Positions 41,683 through 51,275 of a stretch of 64,000 nt of DNA are shown here, piece by piece. A program made the position numbers and the translations under genes. Numbering within the stretch: position 1 is the first letter of the stretch; each line of letters starts with the position of its first letter. The notes under the pieces are model-generated. The model was not told where the DNA came from. It saw only the letters and a list, made by a program, of their open reading frames with translations, and made no database searches. Origin of the DNA: Chitinophaga deserti (GTDB lineage: Bacteria; Bacteroidota; Bacteroidia; Chitinophagales; Chitinophagaceae); assembly GCF_003149455.1 (NCBI RefSeq), contig NZ_QFFK01000001.1, positions 873,935-937,934 of the forward strand, in the 5' to 3' direction.

Positions 41683-43119
41683 CTAGAACTCTGCGCTCTT
41701 GGGAGTGCGGGGGAAGGGGATCACGTCGCGGATGTTGGTCATACCCGTTACGAACAGCACAAGGCGTTCGAAACCGAGGCCGAAACCACTGTGGGGAGCG
41801 GTTCCAAAGCGGCGTGTATCCAGGTACCAGTACAGTTCTTCCACAGGGATGCCCAGCTCATTCATACGGGCAACCAGCTTGTCGTAGCTTTCTTCCCTTT
41901 GTGAGCCGCCTACTATTTCACCGATGCCGGGGAACAGGATGTCCATGGCACGAACGGTTTTCCCGTCATCGTTCTGTTTCATGTAGAACGATTTGATAGC
42001 GGCAGGGTAATCTGTCAGAATCACAGGTTTCCTGAAGTGTTTCTCTACAAGGTAGCGTTCGTGTTCCGACTGGAGATCCGTACCCCATGCATCTACCGGG
42101 TAGGTAAACTTCTTATTCTTGTTAGGCTTGCTGTTGCGGAGGATTTCAATGGCTTCGGTGTAGGAGATGCGCTCGAATTCGTTGTTGAGCACGAACTCCA
42201 GTTTCTCGATGAGGCCCAGTTCACTGCGCTCTGCCTGCGGTTTCTGCTTTTCTTCTTCCGCGAGACGTTGTGCGAGGAACTCGAGATCTTCGCGGTTATG
42301 CTCCAGTGCAAAGCGGATCACGTATTTGATGAACTCTTCGGCGAGGTCCATATTGTCTTTCAGTTCATAGAACGCCATTTCCGGTTCAATCATCCAGAAC
42401 TCCGCGAGGTGGCGGGCGGTATTGGAGTTTTCGGCACGGAAGGTGGGGCCGAAGGTGTAAATGTCACCAAAAGCCATGGCGCCGAGTTCGCCTTCGAGCT
42501 GGCCCGAAACGGTGAGGTTGGTGGCGCGGCCGAAGAAGTCTTCTTTATAATCGATCTCTCCTGACTCGGTGCGGGGCGGGTTCTTCATGTCGAGCGTGGT
42601 AACGCGGAACATTTCGCCGGCGCCTTCTGCGTCGGAAGCAGTAACGATAGGCGTATGGAGGTACACGAAACCTTTCTGGTGGAAGAACTGGTGAACGGCG
42701 AATGCCAGGGAATGGCGGATCCGGAACACAGCACCGAAAGTGTTGGTACGGAAGCGCAGGTGCGCGATCTCACGCATAAACTCCAGGCTTTGCTTCTGTG
42801 GCTGGATGGGATAGGCTTCCGCATCGCAGTCGCCCAGGATCTCCAGCTGAGCGGTTTTAAGCTCTACGCGTTGGCCTTTGCCCAGGGAGGGAATGATCTC
42901 GCCGGTTACGGAGATAGCAGCGCCGCGGGTGATGCGTTTGAAGGTGGCAGGGTCCATCTCCGCCTCGTTTACAACGATCTGGAGATTATTATTGGTTGAG
43001 CCATCGTTCAGCGCTATAAACTGGTTATTCCGGAAGGTGCGCACCCATCCTTTCACCGTAACTTCATAGTTGGTTCTGTCATCTTGCAGGACCTGCCTGA
43101 TTTTTACTCTTTGGCTCAT
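41683..43119 (-). CDS. asnS: Asparaginyl-tRNA synthetase
   Basis: Class IIb synthetase that attaches Asn to tRNA-Asn. The N-terminal OB-fold (about 5-110; [21 protein letters not shown]) binds the anticodon; the catalytic domain has motif 2 around [21 protein letters not shown] and motif 3 [15 protein letters not shown]. From [10 protein letters not shown] the protein is 478 residues; the frame is open for ten codons more, to 43149, but the internal Met gives the usual N-terminus. Presence of AsnRS means direct Asn-tRNA charging rather than dependence on the amidotransferase route. Confidence 0.95.
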   Translation of the reverse strand: MSQRVKIRQVLQDDRTNYEVTVKGWVRTFRNNQFIALNDGSTNNNLQIVVNEAEMDPATFKRITRGAAISVTGEIIPSLGKGQRVELKTAQLEILGDCDAEAYPIQPQKQSLEFMREIAHLRFRTNTFGAVFRIRHSLAFAVHQFFHQKGFVYLHTPIVTASDAEGAGEMFRVTTLDMKNPPRTESGEIDYKEDFFGRATNLTVSGQLEGELGAMAFGDIYTFGPTFRAENSNTARHLAEFWMIEPEMAFYELKDNMDLAEEFIKYVIRFALEHNREDLEFLAQRLAEEEKQKPQAERSELGLIEKLEFVLNNEFERISYTEAIEILRNSKPNKNKKFTYPVDAWGTDLQSEHERYLVEKHFRKPVILTDYPAAIKSFYMKQNDDGKTVRAMDILFPGIGEIVGGSQREESYDKLVARMNELGIPVEELYWYLDTRRFGTAPHSGFGLGFERLVLFVTGMTNIRDVIPFPRTPKSAEF

Positions 43120-43480
43120 ATCAATTGTGTGTTTTGAATTGAGTTGCAAAAATAGATAAAATCGGATGACGAAAATCCGCTTTTTGGCAAGGGGCGGGGT
43201 TTACAGGGCGGAAAGTGCATGAGCATAAAACGTTATGCGTTAGGCGTCCATGTTCAATATTTTTTTGGAGAATCGCGAAAATAGTCATAATCTTGTGTCC
43301 TCAATCTGTCTGATTAGATTCCTTTTTTGCCATCTTCATCAGCAGTCCTTTACGCAGGTGATCCCTATCAATTTAATGATCAAGACTTTACATTGACTCA
43401 AAACAATTATTTGTTAATTGGTGTATGTTGGTATGCGATGGTACCCGCCTTACGACACTTCTAAAATTTGACAAAAACAG
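43120..43480. other. Divergent gap asnS / rho with long rho leader
   Basis: About 360 bases. The rho promoter at 43264 predicts a leader of about 180 nt before the rho ATG. That leader has no stable hairpin and is rich in pyrimidines, which would suit Rho binding and feedback on its own mRNA, as rho autoregulation is known in other bacteria. The asnS promoter must lie in the first part of the gap. Confidence 0.45.
43264..43295 (+). promoter_or_regulatory. Promoter of rho
   Basis: TTTG at 43264, a 20-nt spacer and TAATCTTG at 43288-43295 (one mismatch to TAnnTTTG). Same spacing as the promoter of the tRNA-like gene. Confidence 0.6.
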
Positions 43481-45190
43481 ATGATGTACGACATCTTACA
43501 ACTGAACGACATGCTCGTTCCTGAACTACTTGACATTGCCGAGAAGCTGGAAATTCCCAACGCAAAAAAACTGGACAAGCAAACAATCATCTATAAAATC
43601 CTCGATAAACAAGCTGTGATAGCATCAGAAGATAAGCAAGGAAACGGAGATGACAAGAAAGTGAGGAAACGGAAACCGGTGAGTAACAAGAAAGACGAAC
43701 CCACTCCGGACCCCACCCCACAGAACCCACCCACTCCCTCCTCCGACGATAAGCCTTCCGCAAAGAAATCACGAAAAGCCGCCACCACTAAAGTTTCCAA
43801 ATCCGAAGACGAAGAAGAAGCAGTTAAAGCTCCTCCGGCAAAGCGCAAGATCGATCTCGACCTTGACATCCCGTCCCTGACGTTTGATGACGATGACGAC
43901 ATTGTACTTCCCGCACTTACCGAAGAGGAAGAAGAAGAAACTACCGTGATTCCTGAAGAAGAAGCAGAAGATGATTTCGTGACCGTTCAGGATCCAGTGG
44001 CACCTATCAAGCAACAGCCTGCTGCCATTCAGCAACACAAATACCCGAAGAAGGAACCCGCTTTCAATATTGAGTTCGATGGTGTAATCCTCAGCGAAGG
44101 CGTATTGGAAATGATGCCCGACGGCTACGGTTTCCTCCGCTCTTCCGATTACAACTATCTCAGCTCACCCGATGATATTTACGTTTCTCCCAGCCAGATA
44201 AAACTTTTCGGTCTTAAAACCGGCGATACCGTACGCGGTTCCGTTCGCCCTCCGAAAGAAGGTGAGAAGTATTTCGCACTGCTGAAAGTAGAAACCATCA
44301 ATGGTAAAACACCCGAAGAAGTACGCGACCGCGTTCCCTTCGATTACCTGACACCGCTGTTCCCCTTCGAGAAACTGCACCTCACCACCACTTCCAATAA
44401 CTACTCCACCCGCATCATTGACCTCTTTACGCCCATCGGTAAAGGCCAGCGCGGCCTCATCGTGGCACAGCCTAAAGTAGGTAAAACCATGCTGCTGAAA
44501 GAAGTGGCAAACGCCATCGCCACCAACCACCCCGAGATCTATCTCATGGTTGTACTCATCGATGAGCGCCCTGAAGAGGTGACCGATATGGAACGCTCCG
44601 TTAAAGCAGAAGTTATCGCTTCCACCTTCGACGAGCCTGCAGAAAAACACGTGAAAGTATCCGCCATCGCACTGCAGAAAGCTAAGCGACTGGTAGAATG
44701 CGGACACGATGTGGTGATCCTGCTCGATTCCCTCACCCGCCTTGCCCGCGCCCACAATACTGTGGCTCCTGCATCCGGTAAGGTACTCTCCGGTGGTGTG
44801 GAAGCTAACGCCATGCAGAAACCCAAACAGTTCTTCGGTGCCGCCCGTAAAATCGAAAACGGCGGTTCTCTCACCATCCTCGCTACCGCTCTGATCGACA
44901 CCGGTTCCAAAATGGATGAAGTTATCTTCGAAGAATTCAAAGGTACCGGTAACATGGAGCTTGCGCTGGACCGCCGCCTGGCCAACCGCCGCATCTTCCC
45001 TGCCATCGACGTTACCGCATCTTCTACCCGCCGCGACGATCTGCTGCTGGAAAAAGACGTACTGCAGAAAGTATACATCCTGCGCAATCACCTGGCAGAT
45101 ATGAACACGGAAGAATCCATGAACTTCATGCTCCAGCACATGCGCGGCACCCGCAACAACGAAGAATTCCTGGTTACTATGAACAGATAA
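43481..45190 (+). CDS. rho: Transcription termination factor Rho with acidic insertion
   Basis: RNA-dependent hexameric ATPase that ends transcripts. The 569-residue protein is about 150 longer than E. coli Rho. Order: N-terminal helix bundle (1-45), then a low-complexity insertion (about 50-198) that is first Lys/Pro-rich and later strongly acidic ([19 protein letters not shown]), then the cold-shock RNA-binding domain ([21 protein letters not shown]), and the ATPase with Walker A AQPKVGKT (Lys335), [12 protein letters not shown], the Q/R loops ([18 protein letters not shown]) and RRIFPAIDV. Similar disordered insertions occur in Bacteroidota Rho. Initiation could also be at the second ATG. 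Ends at a strong bidirectional terminator. Confidence 0.96.
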   Translation: MMYDILQLNDMLVPELLDIAEKLEIPNAKKLDKQTIIYKILDKQAVIASEDKQGNGDDKKVRKRKPVSNKKDEPTPDPTPQNPPTPSSDDKPSAKKSRKAATTKVSKSEDEEEAVKAPPAKRKIDLDLDIPSLTFDDDDDIVLPALTEEEEEETTVIPEEEAEDDFVTVQDPVAPIKQQPAAIQQHKYPKKEPAFNIEFDGVILSEGVLEMMPDGYGFLRSSDYNYLSSPDDIYVSPSQIKLFGLKTGDTVRGSVRPPKEGEKYFALLKVETINGKTPEEVRDRVPFDYLTPLFPFEKLHLTTTSNNYSTRIIDLFTPIGKGQRGLIVAQPKVGKTMLLKEVANAIATNHPEIYLMVVLIDERPEEVTDMERSVKAEVIASTFDEPAEKHVKVSAIALQKAKRLVECGHDVVILLDSLTRLARAHNTVAPASGKVLSGGVEANAMQKPKQFFGAARKIENGGSLTILATALIDTGSKMDEVIFEEFKGTGNMELALDRRLANRRIFPAIDVTASSTRRDDLLLEKDVLQKVYILRNHLADMNTEESMNFMLQHMRGTRNNEEFLVTMNR

Positions 45191-45212
45191 TACAGGAATT
45201 AATGTATAAAAG

Positions 45213-45246
45213 AAAAGGGCCTATACCTGCTGGTATAGGCCCTTTT
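45213..45246. terminator. Bidirectional terminator after rho
   Basis: AAAAGGGCCTATACC and GGTATAGGCCCTTTT form a perfect 15-bp stem with a 4-nt loop. Confidence 0.9.
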
Positions 45247-45270
45247 CTTTGTATGTCATTGATTTTCTGG

Positions 45271-45729
45271 TTACCAGGAATCAGGATCGGATTTCTTGCG
45301 AACATATGCATGATAAGTCTCACAAGCTACCGTAAAGTTATTGATAGTTACATCTGGATAAGCACCATGTGAGCTTCTGGAAAATTCTAACCTTTCAATA
45401 ATAATTCCACTTTGGTTCTTAATTCGTACTTCATACGTAGTATTATCAATACTTGATAGTGAACTTATAGAAAAGATTAGTTGATAATAATGACCTGGAA
45501 GGAAAGTCGCGGGTATCAGATAAGGGTCAAATTGAAAAGGCACATAGTGCGGGTGCAATGTTCCATAATTCAAATCCCAAAACGTGAGCATTTCGATTTT
45601 CGGAGTTCCCAATCCGGTTTCAATAGTAAAATAGCTTCCACACCGGGCAGGTAATTTTATGGGTGCGGCGGTAAAAGATGTTATCAATGTAAAGACGGGC
45701 AACAATAAAAGCATTAGCTTTTTGATCAT
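45271..45729 (-). CDS. Hypothetical secreted protein
   Basis: A 152-residue protein with a Sec signal (MIKKLMLLLLPVFTLITSF, cleavage probably near TAA at 21-22). The mature part is rich in aromatic and Pro residues with alternating hydrophobic strands and contains two Cys (RCGSYF and VACETY) that could form a disulphide. I recognise no family. The gene is noticeably more A+T-rich than the neighbouring rho gene, which suggests relaxed selection or recent gain. It shares the rho terminator from the opposite side. Confidence 0.65.
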   Translation of the reverse strand: MIKKLMLLLLPVFTLITSFTAAPIKLPARCGSYFTIETGLGTPKIEMLTFWDLNYGTLHPHYVPFQFDPYLIPATFLPGHYYQLIFSISSLSSIDNTTYEVRIKNQSGIIIERLEFSRSSHGAYPDVTINNFTVACETYHAYVRKKSDPDSW

Positions 45730-45853
45730 AGGTGTTTTATATTATCGGGTTAAAAAACTAAGGATTTCCGTATAGTCGTTATATATAGTTATTCAAAATA
45801 AAAAAAGAGACTGCAAAATGCAATCTCTTTTCTCTTTTTAAAGTGATTTCCGT

Positions 45854-46072
45854 TTATCGCTGTGGGTATGCTATGATCAGGGTGGTATGAGGTGTTTCCG
45901 CATTTGGGCCATTAGGCGGCCTTGGTGGTGTGGGCGGAGTAGGTGGCCGCTGACCAGAGCCTGGTGGATGCAGTGGCGTTGGAGGCCTTTGAGGCCTTGG
46001 CAATGCACAAGATGCAGTGAGCATAACTGCTGCTATTGCTATCATTCCGGATACTCTCCAATTCCTTTTCAT
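45854..46072 (-). CDS. Proline-rich small lipoprotein
   Basis: A 72-residue protein from MKRNWRVSGM (46072). The hydrophobic stretch GMIAIAAVMLTASC ends in the lipobox LTASC with Cys22. The mature 50 residues are almost half Pro in repeats of the type RPPTP / PPTPPRPPN and end in a short beta strand TTLIIAYPQR. The frame extends 26 codons upstream but those codons overlap the next lipoprotein gene. It follows that gene by 22 nt, so the two small lipoproteins are probably one unit. Function unknown. Confidence 0.65.
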   Translation of the reverse strand: MKRNWRVSGMIAIAAVMLTASCALPRPQRPPTPLHPPGSGQRPPTPPTPPRPPNGPNAETPHTTLIIAYPQR

Positions 46073-46094
46073 ATGCCTGTATTTTAAAAAGTCA

Positions 46095-46277
46095 TTAATG
46101 ATGCTTTTTCTGCTGACCCGGCGCAAAAGGTTTGGCTGATTTAGTGCCATACTTCTTTTTTGCCTGACCTGGCGGCATCGGCTTATTATGTGGATGGTGA
46201 TGCCTTTCTACCACACAACTGCCGAACATCAATGTACCGGCAAGGGTCAAAAGCAGGTGTACTCGATTAAATTTCAT
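46095..46277 (-). CDS. Small His/Lys-rich lipoprotein
   Basis: A 60-residue protein with a type II signal peptide (LMFGSC, Cys21) and a mature part beginning VVERHHHPHNK, then PMPPGQAKKKYG and PFAPGQQKKHH. The PPGQAKK...G-KSAK...APG pattern recurs in small lipoproteins of Chitinophagaceae and Flavobacteriia. His clusters could bind metal. It is encoded directly before the Pro-rich lipoprotein gene. Confidence 0.65.
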   Translation of the reverse strand: MKFNRVHLLLTLAGTLMFGSCVVERHHHPHNKPMPPGQAKKKYGTKSAKPFAPGQQKKHH

Positions 46278-46350
46278 AAAAGGTGTATTCTGTTTGGTAT
46301 TAATATTACAAGATACAAGCCAAAGTATGCATGAACCATAACAAAAGAAA

Positions 46351-46381
46351 AAAGGCGTTGTCCCTCAGGGACAACGCCTTT
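46351..46381 (-). terminator. Terminator of the outer-membrane barrel gene
   Basis: AAAGGCGTTGTCCCT and AGGGACAACGCCTTT form a 15-bp stem with a one-base centre, 26 nt after the stop at 46407. Confidence 0.85.
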
Positions 46382-46406
46382 ATAAAAAACGCTAATATCT
46401 TAGCAA

Positions 46407-47021
46407 TTAGAACAGGAAAGAAGCTCCAACTGAGAAAGATTTGATAAAGTTGAAGTCGATAGTGCTAGTTTTGTTTTTAGCACCAGTTGCCTCCATTTTC
46501 TCAGTGGTATTGAGGTAGCTCAGGCCACCGAACTGACCGTCCAGCATCAGGCGTTTGCCTACCAGGTAAGAGATACCGGGCATGAGGTTAGCGTTAATAC
46601 CTGTGGTTTTGCTAACCTTAGTATCGCCAACTTTTTTGCTACCGAATCCATAAGCTACGTTTGCTTCGCTGGTGAAGAATACTTTGGAATCAGCGATCTG
46701 GCAGTAGTTGCGAACGAAGATACCAGGAGCGATCATGTTACCTTTGGTTTTGGAGGTTACCTCACCAACTTTGTCTTTAGTGGAATTGAAAGTACCATCA
46801 ACGAATACACCAACCATCCATTTGTCGCTCAGAGCGTAACCAACTTTAGGGCTGATGGTGAATTTAGTAGCAGTTTCTTTGTTGTCAGAGCCGTCTACTT
46901 TCTCAGTTTTGCTGTTGATACCAACGGAACCACCTACGAGGAAGTTACCTTTCTGCACCTGTGCTTTGGCGAATTGGGTTCCGAACAGGGCCAGCGCGGC
47001 CATAACGATCATCTTTTTCAT
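46407..47021 (-). CDS. Outer-membrane beta-barrel protein
   Basis: A 204-residue protein with a Sec signal (to KAQ, residue 21) and an alternating polar/aromatic pattern of about eight strands ending in the C-terminal Phe of SVGASFLF, a typical BAM recognition end. It fits the OMP_b-brl (porin-family) group common in Bacteroidota. Short alternating Lys/Asp-rich loops suggest surface exposure. It likely has a structural or minor pore role. The TetR gene lies 116 nt upstream on the same strand; regulation by TetR is possible but not shown. Confidence 0.85.
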   Translation of the reverse strand: MKKMIVMAALALFGTQFAKAQVQKGNFLVGGSVGINSKTEKVDGSDNKETATKFTISPKVGYALSDKWMVGVFVDGTFNSTKDKVGEVTSKTKGNMIAPGIFVRNYCQIADSKVFFTSEANVAYGFGSKKVGDTKVSKTTGINANLMPGISYLVGKRLMLDGQFGGLSYLNTTEKMEATGAKNKTSTIDFNFIKSFSVGASFLF

Positions 47022-47137
47022 CTGTCGTACAATTTTGATTTTAATATGTCAATGATTGAATCGCTTACTCATGTTCTACATACATGCGATCAGCAGGGAA
47101 TAGGTTTTCGGTTGTAAAACGGTTTTTCTCGGGGGTG

Positions 47138-47746
47138 TTATCTTAAGCCGTTGAAGAATATTGTGAGCACTTTTCTCTCCCGACTCATAAACTCCTTTAT
47201 ATTATTAGCATCCTGAAGGTCAAAATCGCCAGCCTGCCACTTGCACCAGTTAATCCAGAATCCGAACAACACCTGTACAAGCAAATCGGCTGTATGTGAA
47301 GGATCATGTACTTCCGCTACTTCTCCCAGCTCAATACCCTTCTTAAGCCAGCTGGAAATGAAGCGGATTTCGGACTGATGTACCATTTCTCCAATCTGCC
47401 GCATCAGGCTACTCGGTTTGTCGCTCACCCACAAGTTGATGCCAAACAGGAAATGATAATCCAGTAAAATCCTTTCTTTTACCGATAAGTAGCGGTCCAT
47501 CACTTCCTGGACAGACCCGGCTGTTTGCAGGAATGTGCTGATGTCCGTAAAGCAGTCGTTAACGATCCGCTCCACCACCGCCACATAAATGCGATCCTTA
47601 TCGGAAAAATAATAGTACAAAGATCCTTTGCTGATCTCCAAATCTCTCGCGATTTCGTCCATGGTCGTCTTGGCCAGGCCAAAGCGTTTGAACCGCTTCA
47701 GCGCAGCCTCCAGTATCACTTCCCTTTTCTGATCCTGCTCGGCCAT
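47138..47746 (-). CDS. TetR/AcrR family transcriptional regulator
   Basis: A 202-residue repressor-type regulator. The N-terminal HTH (residues 7-55) shows the family pattern REVILEAALKRFKRFGLAKT and EISKGSLYYYFSDKDRIY. The C-terminal ligand domain is all helical and not specific to a known ligand. TetR proteins normally repress neighbouring efflux or metabolic genes; the only same-strand neighbour downstream is the outer-membrane barrel. Upstream 47747-48034 is a 288-nt A+T-rich gap that carries its promoter and the terminator at 47987. Confidence 0.92.
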   Translation of the reverse strand: MAEQDQKREVILEAALKRFKRFGLAKTTMDEIARDLEISKGSLYYYFSDKDRIYVAVVERIVNDCFTDISTFLQTAGSVQEVMDRYLSVKERILLDYHFLFGINLWVSDKPSSLMRQIGEMVHQSEIRFISSWLKKGIELGEVAEVHDPSHTADLLVQVLFGFWINWCKWQAGDFDLQDANNIKEFMSRERKVLTIFFNGLR

Positions 47747-47986
47747 TTTACTGTTGGTGCAAAACCGCGTTTGACTTTTTGACTTTGCGGGTCAAATGTA
47801 GGATTAATTTGGAATCTGCAAAAAAATATTATGCCTGATTTTTAAGAACTACAAAAAACGCAATATGTAATGCATTTGTACCGCAAACATAAAGAAATAT
47901 TTAATATTTCGCATATGTATCGTGAAAGAATTTGTTAAATCTGCGGCAGTATGGGGTTATAAGCACTTGGGGCGGGGTTTTAAGGT

Positions 47987-48016
47987 AAAAAAAGAGGCCG
48001 CATTAGCTGCGGCCTC
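47987..48016 (-). terminator. Terminator of the deoxyhypusine-synthase-like gene
   Basis: GAGGCCGC and GCGGCCTC pair around a 7-nt loop, followed by seven T on the minus strand. Confidence 0.88.
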
Positions 48017-48034
48017 CGGTATAATGTACTTCGA

Positions 48035-49009
48035 TTACCAGCCGAGCAGGTAAGCGAAAATGAGGGGAGCCACAATCGTAGCATCCGACTCAACGATGAA
48101 TTTCGGTGTATTGATATCCAGCTTGCCCCAGGTGATCTTCTCATTGGGCACAGCACCGGAATAGGAACCGTAGGAAGTGGTGGAGTCAGAAATCTGGCAG
48201 AAATAGCTCCAGAAAGGCACGTCGGTCCACTCAAGATCCTGGTACATCATAGGCACCACGCAAATGGGGAAATCACCTGCAATACCGCCTCCGATCTGGA
48301 AGAAGCCTACACCTTTACCGGCGGAGTTGTTACGGTACCATTCGCTGAGCCATACCATGTACTCGATACCGCTCTTCATGGTAGAAGCCTGCAGCTCACC
48401 CTTGATTACGTAGGAAGCGAAGATGTTACCCATGGTGCTGTCTTCCCAGCCTGGTACGATGATAGGAATATTCTTCTCGGCCGCTGCCAGCATCCAGCTG
48501 TTCTTAGGGTCGATCTCATAATGTTCCTTCATTACACCGCTAAGGAGCAGTTTATACATGTATTCGTGGGGGAAGTAGCGCTCACCGGCTGCCTCTGCAT
48601 CTTTCCAGATTTTATGGATGTGCTGCTGAATGCGGCGGAAAGCTTCTTCTTCAGGGATACAGGTGTCAGTAACCCGGTTAAAGCCCTGCTCGAGCAGATC
48701 CCACTCTTCCTGCGGGCTGAGGTCACGGTAGTTGGGTACACGCTTATAGTGCGTATGGGCTACGAGGTTCATGATATCTTCCTCGAGGTTGGCGCCTGTA
48801 CAGGAAATGATATCCACCTTACCGGCACGGATCATTTCTGCAAACGAAATACCCAGCTCAGCAGTGCTCATAGCCCCTGCAAGGGTCACCATCATTTTGC
48901 CGCCTTCCAGCAAATGCGTCTCATATCCTTTGGCTGCATCTACCAGCGCCGCCGCGTTGAAGTGGCGGTAATGATGCTGGATAAATTGTGAAACAGGTCC
49001 TTTTGTCAT
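48035..49009 (-). CDS. Deoxyhypusine synthase family protein
   Basis: A 324-residue NAD-dependent enzyme homologous to deoxyhypusine synthase. Seen: MVTLAGAMSTAELG, ISCTGANLEEDIMNLVAH, NNSAGKGVGFFQIGGGIAGDFPI, and the C-terminal WGKLD with Lys296 at the position of the aminobutyl-carrying active-site Lys. Bacteria lack eIF5A, so the protein cannot have the eukaryotic role; bacterial homologues are thought to act on small amines such as spermidine/putrescine (homospermidine-synthase-like). The start is at MTKGPVSQFI; the frame continues 12 codons upstream without support. Single gene. Confidence 0.9.
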   Translation of the reverse strand: MTKGPVSQFIQHHYRHFNAAALVDAAKGYETHLLEGGKMMVTLAGAMSTAELGISFAEMIRAGKVDIISCTGANLEEDIMNLVAHTHYKRVPNYRDLSPQEEWDLLEQGFNRVTDTCIPEEEAFRRIQQHIHKIWKDAEAAGERYFPHEYMYKLLLSGVMKEHYEIDPKNSWMLAAAEKNIPIIVPGWEDSTMGNIFASYVIKGELQASTMKSGIEYMVWLSEWYRNNSAGKGVGFFQIGGGIAGDFPICVVPMMYQDLEWTDVPFWSYFCQISDSTTSYGSYSGAVPNEKITWGKLDINTPKFIVESDATIVAPLIFAYLLGW

Positions 49010-49066
49010 TACAGTACGTGTTTTACTTGTGTATACAAGCCGCAAAGGTACAATTTAATAGGGCAC

Positions 49067-49097
49067 AAAAAAACCGTCCCGCTTTAACACGGGACGG
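49067..49097 (-). terminator. Terminator of the PepSY-like gene
   Basis: CCGTCCCG and CGGGACGG pair around an 8-nt loop, followed by seven T on the minus strand. Confidence 0.85.
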
Positions 49098-49129
49098 CAT
49101 ACTGACTGAAACTAAAACTAAAACTTCGG

Positions 49130-49576
49130 TTATGCTTTCTGCAATTTCTTTAACCGGGAGATGTTGCCGTTAGATTCGGCTCTCAGCACGGTCCAATGCG
49201 TTTCGCTCTCGAGAGTAATTACATACGTGGTGGAGCCATCGGCTTCATATTCCACGATGTTGTTAATTTTCTGGTCGGGGTACTTTTTCATGAGCCGGGT
49301 GATCACGTTCAGCGGGAGGTCTGAATCGGTGATGTAACGGCTGGTAGCGAGCAGTTCCCCTTCTTTGTTGTAATGCGCTGTCACTTTACGGGCATGCATG
49401 GTGAACTTGGCCACGAATTTGTCGGGCGTAGTGTACCAGGCCACATCTTCTGCGGTGGCGAATTCCCTTTTAAAGGCTTCGAGTACTTTCTTGTTGTCAA
49501 TTGTGACACCATCAGCGGCAAAAGCGCCTGTGACGAACACGGTTACTAAGGTTAGAATGGCGATAATCTTTTTCAT
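49130..49576 (-). CDS. PepSY-like (BLIP-type) secreted protein
   Basis: A 148-residue protein with a Sec signal ending at AFA (residue 20). The mature part has one repeat-like unit of the PepSY-like/DUF2874 family: helix KVLEAFKREFATAEDVAWYTTPDKF, strand AKFTMHARKVTAHYNKEGELL, then SDLPLNVITRLMKKYPDQKI and a closing strand. These periplasmic proteins are abundant in Bacteroidota; the name alludes to a beta-lactamase-inhibitor fold but function is unknown. Single gene. Confidence 0.8.
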   Translation of the reverse strand: MKKIIAILTLVTVFVTGAFAADGVTIDNKKVLEAFKREFATAEDVAWYTTPDKFVAKFTMHARKVTAHYNKEGELLATSRYITDSDLPLNVITRLMKKYPDQKINNIVEYEADGSTTYVITLESETHWTVLRAESNGNISRLKKLQKA

Positions 49577-49986
49577 GGCGGAAAAATTTAATCAGGGTGT
49601 TTGTTTTAGAATGCGGTGATTTGATGATGTAAAATTAGTACGGGAAGCAGCCGTCGTCAAGGGAATAAGTATGATTGGCATGGTTGTATGAGGCCAATGT
49701 TATGCATGTTATAACGTATACGTAAAATGTCGTATCCCCGTAGTTGCAAACCTTTGCCTGCAGCGGAGTTGAGCGGAACGAACAAATGTTGCACGCGGCC
49801 GGGTTAAGACTTTGTTAAAGTGATCGGGCGGTGACGTGTGGTAGGAGCTGGAAAAGCATTTCCGAAAACGGACAATGGCTTCCGGAAACGGACGGACCGG
49901 GGAATAATACCTATCTTCGAAGTAGCGGAAACGCCCGGTTGTCGTGGTTTTGCCACTCATCTGCCGGAAGAGCCGCTCGTCTGACT
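49577..49986. other. Gap between divergent genes
   Basis: About 410 bases with the promoters of the PepSY-like and AcpH genes. I see no stable hairpin, repeat or convincing frame; the 83-residue minus-strand frame at 49709-49960 is Arg/Phe/Ser-rich noise. Confidence 0.5.
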
Positions 49987-50577
49987 ATGAATTATCTCGC
50001 GCACGCATATTTATCTTTCCATGATCCGGATGTTACGGCCGGACAGCTGATCGGGGATTTTGTAAAAGGTAAGCAGTCCGAAGCATATCCGGCTCCTATC
50101 CGTAAAGGCATCATTTTACACCGTGCGCTGGATGAGTATACAGACAGTCATCCCGCATCCCGCACTGCCCGCGATATCTTCAGGCCTGCTACGGGCCTTT
50201 ACGGCGGGGTTTTCCTGGATATTGTATATGATCACTTTCTGGCCAACGACGCGGAAAGGTTTACCCTGCCGGAGCTGGCACGGTTCTCTGAAGCAACGTA
50301 CCAGGCTGTGGAAGAGCGCCTTCCCATATTACCGCCGGCTTTCCGCCAGATGTTCGCCTTCATGCGTACCCATAACTGGCTGTATCACTATCATGAGCGC
50401 GACAGCATCCTCCGCAGCTTCGGGGGCATTATACGCCGGGCCAGGTACTTCAATCAACCTGCTGCCGTGCCTTATGCCGTACTAAGTGATCATTACGAAG
50501 AACTACGCGATTGTTACAATACCTTCATCCCTGATGCCGAAAACTTTATGAAATCTCTGACAATCGAGCTTTCCTGA
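49987..50577 (+). CDS. acpH: Acyl carrier protein phosphodiesterase
   Basis: AcpH removes the 4'-phosphopantetheine arm from holo-ACP. The 196-residue protein starts MNYLAHAYLSFHDPDVTAG and has GQLIGDFVKGK, the HRALDEYTDSHP motif, FLDIVYDHFLA and a C-terminal YHYHERDSI; these carry the HD-type metal residues of the family. The open frame extends 52 codons upstream but lacks family similarity there. The DUF2911 gene begins 55 nt downstream with its own promoter box. Confidence 0.92.
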   Translation: MNYLAHAYLSFHDPDVTAGQLIGDFVKGKQSEAYPAPIRKGIILHRALDEYTDSHPASRTARDIFRPATGLYGGVFLDIVYDHFLANDAERFTLPELARFSEATYQAVEERLPILPPAFRQMFAFMRTHNWLYHYHERDSILRSFGGIIRRARYFNQPAAVPYAVLSDHYEELRDCYNTFIPDAENFMKSLTIELS

Positions 50578-50601
50578 TTCCCTGAAAAACACGTAGGTTT
50601 G
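50570..50601 (+). promoter_or_regulatory. Promoter of the DUF2911 gene
   Basis: TTTC at 50570 (one mismatch to TTTG), a 20-nt spacer, and a perfect TAnnTTTG box TAGGTTTG at 50594-50601. It overlaps the end of acpH. Confidence 0.45.
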
Positions 50602-50632
50602 GGGCCAATTTCTAATCTATTATTCAACGCAT

Positions 50633-51250
50633 ATGAATACGCTCAAAACGCTCTTCGTCATAGCAGGATTGGCTGTGTGCAGCCTGGCAACCGCCCAGGA
50701 AAAGAAAATGCCTCCGGTGGACCCCAGTCCTATGGATATGGCATATTACCCCGTAATGTACCCTTACGTTTGTAAGGTAAAAGGTGAGCCCGGCGCTCTG
50801 GTGGCCAGGGCCATCTTCAGCCGTCCGCAGAAAAAAGGACGCCCCATCTTCGGGAACCTCGTGGAATACGGCAAAGTATGGCGCCTCGGGGCTAACGAAG
50901 CCACCGAGCTGGAGTTCTACCGCCCGGTGACCATCGGCGGCAAAACCATCCCTAAAGGCCGTTATACCCTGTATGCCATCCCCAGTGAAACCAAGTGGAC
51001 GGTTATTCTTAATAAGCAGACCGACATCTGGGGAGCCTATAAATATGAGCCTCAGCTTGATGTAGCCCGTGTGGATGTTCCGGTGACCGCTTCTCCGGAG
51101 GAGATAGAAGCTTTCAGCCTCGTGTTTGAAAAGGCCCCTTACGGCGCCAACCTGCTGATGGGCTGGGATAAAACGCAGGTAACGCTCCCCATCCGCTGGT
51201 CGGATTCAAAAGCCATTACCGCTTCCAATACTAAACCGAAGAAGAAATAA
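50633..51250 (+). CDS. DUF2911 family secreted protein
   Basis: A 205-residue exported protein (signal ending at ATAQ, residue 22). The DUF2911 core is clear: ARAIFSRPQKKGRPIFGNLV, YGKVWRLGANEATELEF, GKTIPKGRYTLYAIP and WTVILNKQTDIWGAY. This beta-rich family is common in Bacteroidota, periplasmic, with no known activity. It ends with a Lys-rich tail TKPKKK and a strong terminator. Confidence 0.9.
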   Translation: MNTLKTLFVIAGLAVCSLATAQEKKMPPVDPSPMDMAYYPVMYPYVCKVKGEPGALVARAIFSRPQKKGRPIFGNLVEYGKVWRLGANEATELEFYRPVTIGGKTIPKGRYTLYAIPSETKWTVILNKQTDIWGAYKYEPQLDVARVDVPVTASPEEIEAFSLVFEKAPYGANLLMGWDKTQVTLPIRWSDSKAITASNTKPKKK

Positions 51251-51275
51251 CCCCGGTGGGAATGAACGATATGCA

